The notes under the pieces were generated by a model. That model had not been told where the DNA came from, did not search any database, and saw only the letters and a program-made list of their open reading frames with translations. A DNA stretch of 64,000 bases from Oligoflexia bacterium (GTDB taxonomy: Bacteria; Bdellovibrionota_C; UBA2361; JBGSMV01): assembly GCA_019694515.1 (NCBI GenBank), contig JAIBBU010000003.1, forward strand, positions 124,001 through 188,000, written 5' to 3'. Of the stretch, positions 61,821 to 64,000 are shown piece by piece; positions within the stretch are counted from its first letter, which is position 1; every line of letters starts with the position of its first letter. The position numbers and the translations under genes are program-made.

Positions 61821-63413
61821 ATGCGAATGGTGAAGTGCAGCTCTGAACGTGGCTCGGCCATTGTGCTGATGTTGGGGTTAGTGCTCCCGGTACTGTGTGT
61901 GCTCCTCGCCTTGTCATTGCAGCTGGGCACATTCTCCGCTGATCGCGCGCGGGAAGAATCCGTGGTTCGGCAGGCAGCGCTATTGGGGGTCAAGTTCCTG
62001 CCGGATAACGCCGCTGCTTCTGACGCTGTACGTCGGTACATTGCGCAATATAGCCCCGGCTTTCAGGCGCTTTCCGCGGAGCTTCAACCCGCAGCGATCG
62101 AGAGTGTCTTTGCGTCCGGTCAGCTGCGTGTGACACTCCAGCTTCCGGCGCGCATGCCGCTCGGTATCCCTGCGGACCTTACACCAGCTCTAAAATATAC
62201 GGCCAAGGCTTCGATCACTCCCCGTGATGTCGCTATATTTCTTGACAGTAGTAACTATATGGCTCCCCCCGAAGGTGGAGAAGAGTTTTGGGTCAAGCAC
62301 ATCCAATACGGGGTGCTGAATCTTTTCGCAGCCACTACCGAGTTGTCGGAAAGTCAGCAGTGGCCCGCCGCGGATTACTTTCGGGCGCGTCATGATCTGC
62401 GGAACCAGCCCGTCCGTCAGCTGGTTTATAGTCAGCAATGCTTCAATCCCAGCTTTTCTGCATTCAAAGAGGCGGCGCTGCTGTTGTTCGACAAGATCTC
62501 TGCAGCGGATCTAAATTCAGTTGCAGTTCTGTCCGGACCGGACGCGGGAGGCGGGGTTTTTGAGCTGCATGCGCTGGGACCAAGCGGCTTTCACGACTTT
62601 GATGGGGCAGGAGCAATTGAAAACCATAACTACGCAAATGTTAAGGACAGCGAATGTCTAAGCGCTGCGGAGACGGCCTTCTTCGGAAACGGCATTGACG
62701 GCGGCCTGTCGAGCTGGTTTCAGCGCCCGCCCGGCGCACACTGGGAGCTGCCTCCGGCGCCGCTGCGTTATGGATTTCCTGCCAATAGCGTCGATTTGAG
62801 TCAAACCTTGCCGTTGGCGCCGGCCCGAAACAGCAACGAGCGTCTGACTGATCCCGATAGTGGAGTTTTGCTTCCTAACGCTGCTCGGTATCTTAGTGCG
62901 CGCGAGGCGATTTGGAGCAGGCGGGTGAATCCCAGCCGGGCAATCGATATAGGGACAGTACTTGCGGCTGTGGGTGGGCGGCTGCTTGCAGCGGATCGGC
63001 GCGCTGAAAGACGACGTGAATTGACGCCCTTCATCACTTCCAGCGGCTATATCCTGCTAGGTGATTTTCCGCGGCATGGCAGCGCAAAGTTTCCCGCGGC
63101 AGCAGTACAATCAGAGCTGCGGCACTCCCTGCGCGAGCTGGATCACAGTGCGGCCGCGGCTGAAAAACACCTCGCGCTTTACCTAGTAATCACACGCCAT
63201 GAGGGCATGCTGCCGGCCGCAGTTTGTCCGACCCTGGAGTGTGCTGAATTTCTCGATCAATTTACGGCACTGCAGGATTTTCTCACGGATCTGCAAACGA
63301 ATCTATCTAATCTCACGATCACTCCGATCCGTGCACCCGATGTCTCGACTGTAGCGCTCGATTTGATGTCGTATCTACCGCTGACCGAACGGGGAATAAT
63401 ATTGGCGAATTAG
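61821..63413 (+). CDS. TadG-like pilus-locus protein with a von Willebrand-type start
   Basis: The 530-residue protein begins ERGSAIVLMLGLVLPVLCVLLALSLQLGTFSADRAR, a class III-type membrane segment in the style of Tad-pilus pseudopilins. A DVAIFLDSSNYM strand (about residue 136) is like the start of a VWA domain, as in TadG. The remaining extracytoplasmic region of about 380 residues is unrecognised, with several Cys residues. The next gene starts one base after the stop and encodes a TadE-like protein. A role in surface attachment is inferred. Confidence 0.7.
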   Translation: MRMVKCSSERGSAIVLMLGLVLPVLCVLLALSLQLGTFSADRAREESVVRQAALLGVKFLPDNAAASDAVRRYIAQYSPGFQALSAELQPAAIESVFASGQLRVTLQLPARMPLGIPADLTPALKYTAKASITPRDVAIFLDSSNYMAPPEGGEEFWVKHIQYGVLNLFAATTELSESQQWPAADYFRARHDLRNQPVRQLVYSQQCFNPSFSAFKEAALLLFDKISAADLNSVAVLSGPDAGGGVFELHALGPSGFHDFDGAGAIENHNYANVKDSECLSAAETAFFGNGIDGGLSSWFQRPPGAHWELPPAPLRYGFPANSVDLSQTLPLAPARNSNERLTDPDSGVLLPNAARYLSAREAIWSRRVNPSRAIDIGTVLAAVGGRLLAADRRAERRRELTPFITSSGYILLGDFPRHGSAKFPAAAVQSELRHSLRELDHSAAAAEKHLALYLVITRHEGMLPAAVCPTLECAEFLDQFTALQDFLTDLQTNLSNLTITPIRAPDVSTVALDLMSYLPLTERGIILAN

Positions 63414-63414
63414 A

Positions 63415-64000
63415 ATGAGGCTTTTGCGAAAATCAGCTCCAAGCTCCGGCATCGCCGCGCTCGAAACGGCGCTGGTTCTAACGGTTTTGCTGCCTGCCCT
63501 GTATGCTGGTTTTATTATCGCCGACGCGCTTTATACTGAGTCGCAGCTGCGCGGCGCGATTGAAAATTTCGCCGAGGGGATTACTGTTCGGCCGGCCAAG
63601 GTGACCGCAGGATTGCAGGATATATGGCTCTACGGGGAAAGCGCTGAATTACGGGGCAGCCTCCGGGCTAAACTTCCGCAGTTCAAGCGGCAGCTGCAAG
63701 CCATATTGGGTTCCAGCCGCAAACTCGAGTCAGTCGAGATCGGATATCTGCGGGTGCAGTTTAATATGCAGTCTGGATCAATTCGGCCTGATATCACCGA
63801 GGACAGTATCGCCGATGATCAAGGCCATCGCCCCGGCGACCTGTGGTATTTGCGTGATGCGGCGGATCGGCTACTGGAGTCCGAAGCGATCGTGCATAGT
63901 GAAACTGGTTGGATCGAAGATTTGCATTGCTCACAATTTAGATTGTGTGGAGCATTTTCAGCGCTAGTCGCAAACCCGACGGCTCAGAATGGGTTGATTG
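63415..64000 (+). CDS. TadE-like protein, cut by the window edge
   Basis: The open reading frame starts at ATG 63415 and runs without stop to the end of the window (195 codons). The N-terminus is MRLLRKSAPSSGIAALETALVLTV, the TadE-type anchor with the ALETAL motif. The membrane helix follows (VLLPALYAGFIIADALY), then an extracytoplasmic part with two cysteines. It is 1 base after the TadG-like gene, so they form an operon. Confidence 0.75.
   Translation, partial: MRLLRKSAPSSGIAALETALVLTVLLPALYAGFIIADALYTESQLRGAIENFAEGITVRPAKVTAGLQDIWLYGESAELRGSLRAKLPQFKRQLQAILGSSRKLESVEIGYLRVQFNMQSGSIRPDITEDSIADDQGHRPGDLWYLRDAADRLLESEAIVHSETGWIEDLHCSQFRLCGAFSALVANPTAQNGLI

Overview
The window is a 64 kb chromosomal stretch from a motile, diderm, microaerobic bacterium. 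It has KDO biosynthesis (kdsB), an O-antigen-ligase-like protein, a beta-barrel outer-membrane protein, chemotaxis genes with fliG, and a cbb3-type high-affinity oxidase locus. The gene complement and mid-range G+C fit a deltaproteobacterial-type lineage in the broad sense (for example Bdellovibrionota or a related uncultured group). That placement is inference; no 16S rRNA gene is present.

Layout. 1-9,590: two divergent chemotaxis operons. cheA-cheR-cheD plus the start of a receiver protein lie on the minus strand; cheW, a chemoreceptor, a receiver protein, cheV, cheX, cheY and a small unknown gene lie on the plus strand. 9,600-11,240: a repeat, a GNAT gene and an outer-membrane barrel. 11,390-19,900: cbb3 oxidase assembly and structural genes (SafE-like protein, ccoI, ccoS, a fused ccoNO, ccoQ, a short one-heme ccoP, ccoG, ccoH). 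20,050-25,580: a 540-residue protein ending in a RelE/HigB-like toxin domain, ung, small membrane and secreted proteins, and fliG. 25,660-34,250: a stand-alone RapZ C-terminal domain beside a MurU-like nucleotidyltransferase, repeats, an ankyrin protein, a SulP transporter, a HisN-like phosphatase, UbiD and an enoyl-CoA hydratase relative.

34,250-36,420 is the most unusual part. A strong promoter drives a gene whose product is an RRM RNA-binding domain fused to ribosomal protein bS18. It is followed by an apparently foreign segment with RNA hairpins and an orphan gene, then a 211-bp repeat. The fusion matters because the rpsF-rplI pair at 54.9-56.0 kb lacks the rpsR gene that normally lies between them, so bS18 appears to have moved and gained an RNA-binding domain.

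36,425-49,300 carries a peroxiredoxin, a receiver-DHp protein with no kinase domain, an ABC exporter, RidA, KdsB, AmpG, DUF445, DksA, a large glycosyltransferase-like membrane protein, SuhB, and a convergent MarR/pirin pair with palindromic operators. 49,450-56,010 is a housekeeping block: ispE, tRNA-Gln, prs, rplY, pth, a polytopic protein resembling a catalytically dead H+-pyrophosphatase, rpsF and rplI. 56,200-61,600 encodes envelope functions, including a flippase-like/TolB-propeller fusion. The right edge starts a Tad-pilus-type (TadG/TadE-like) locus.

Dispersed inverted-repeat elements containing the core tgtcattgcgagcggagcga occur at about 9.6, 21.7, 26.8-27.2 and 36.1 kb.
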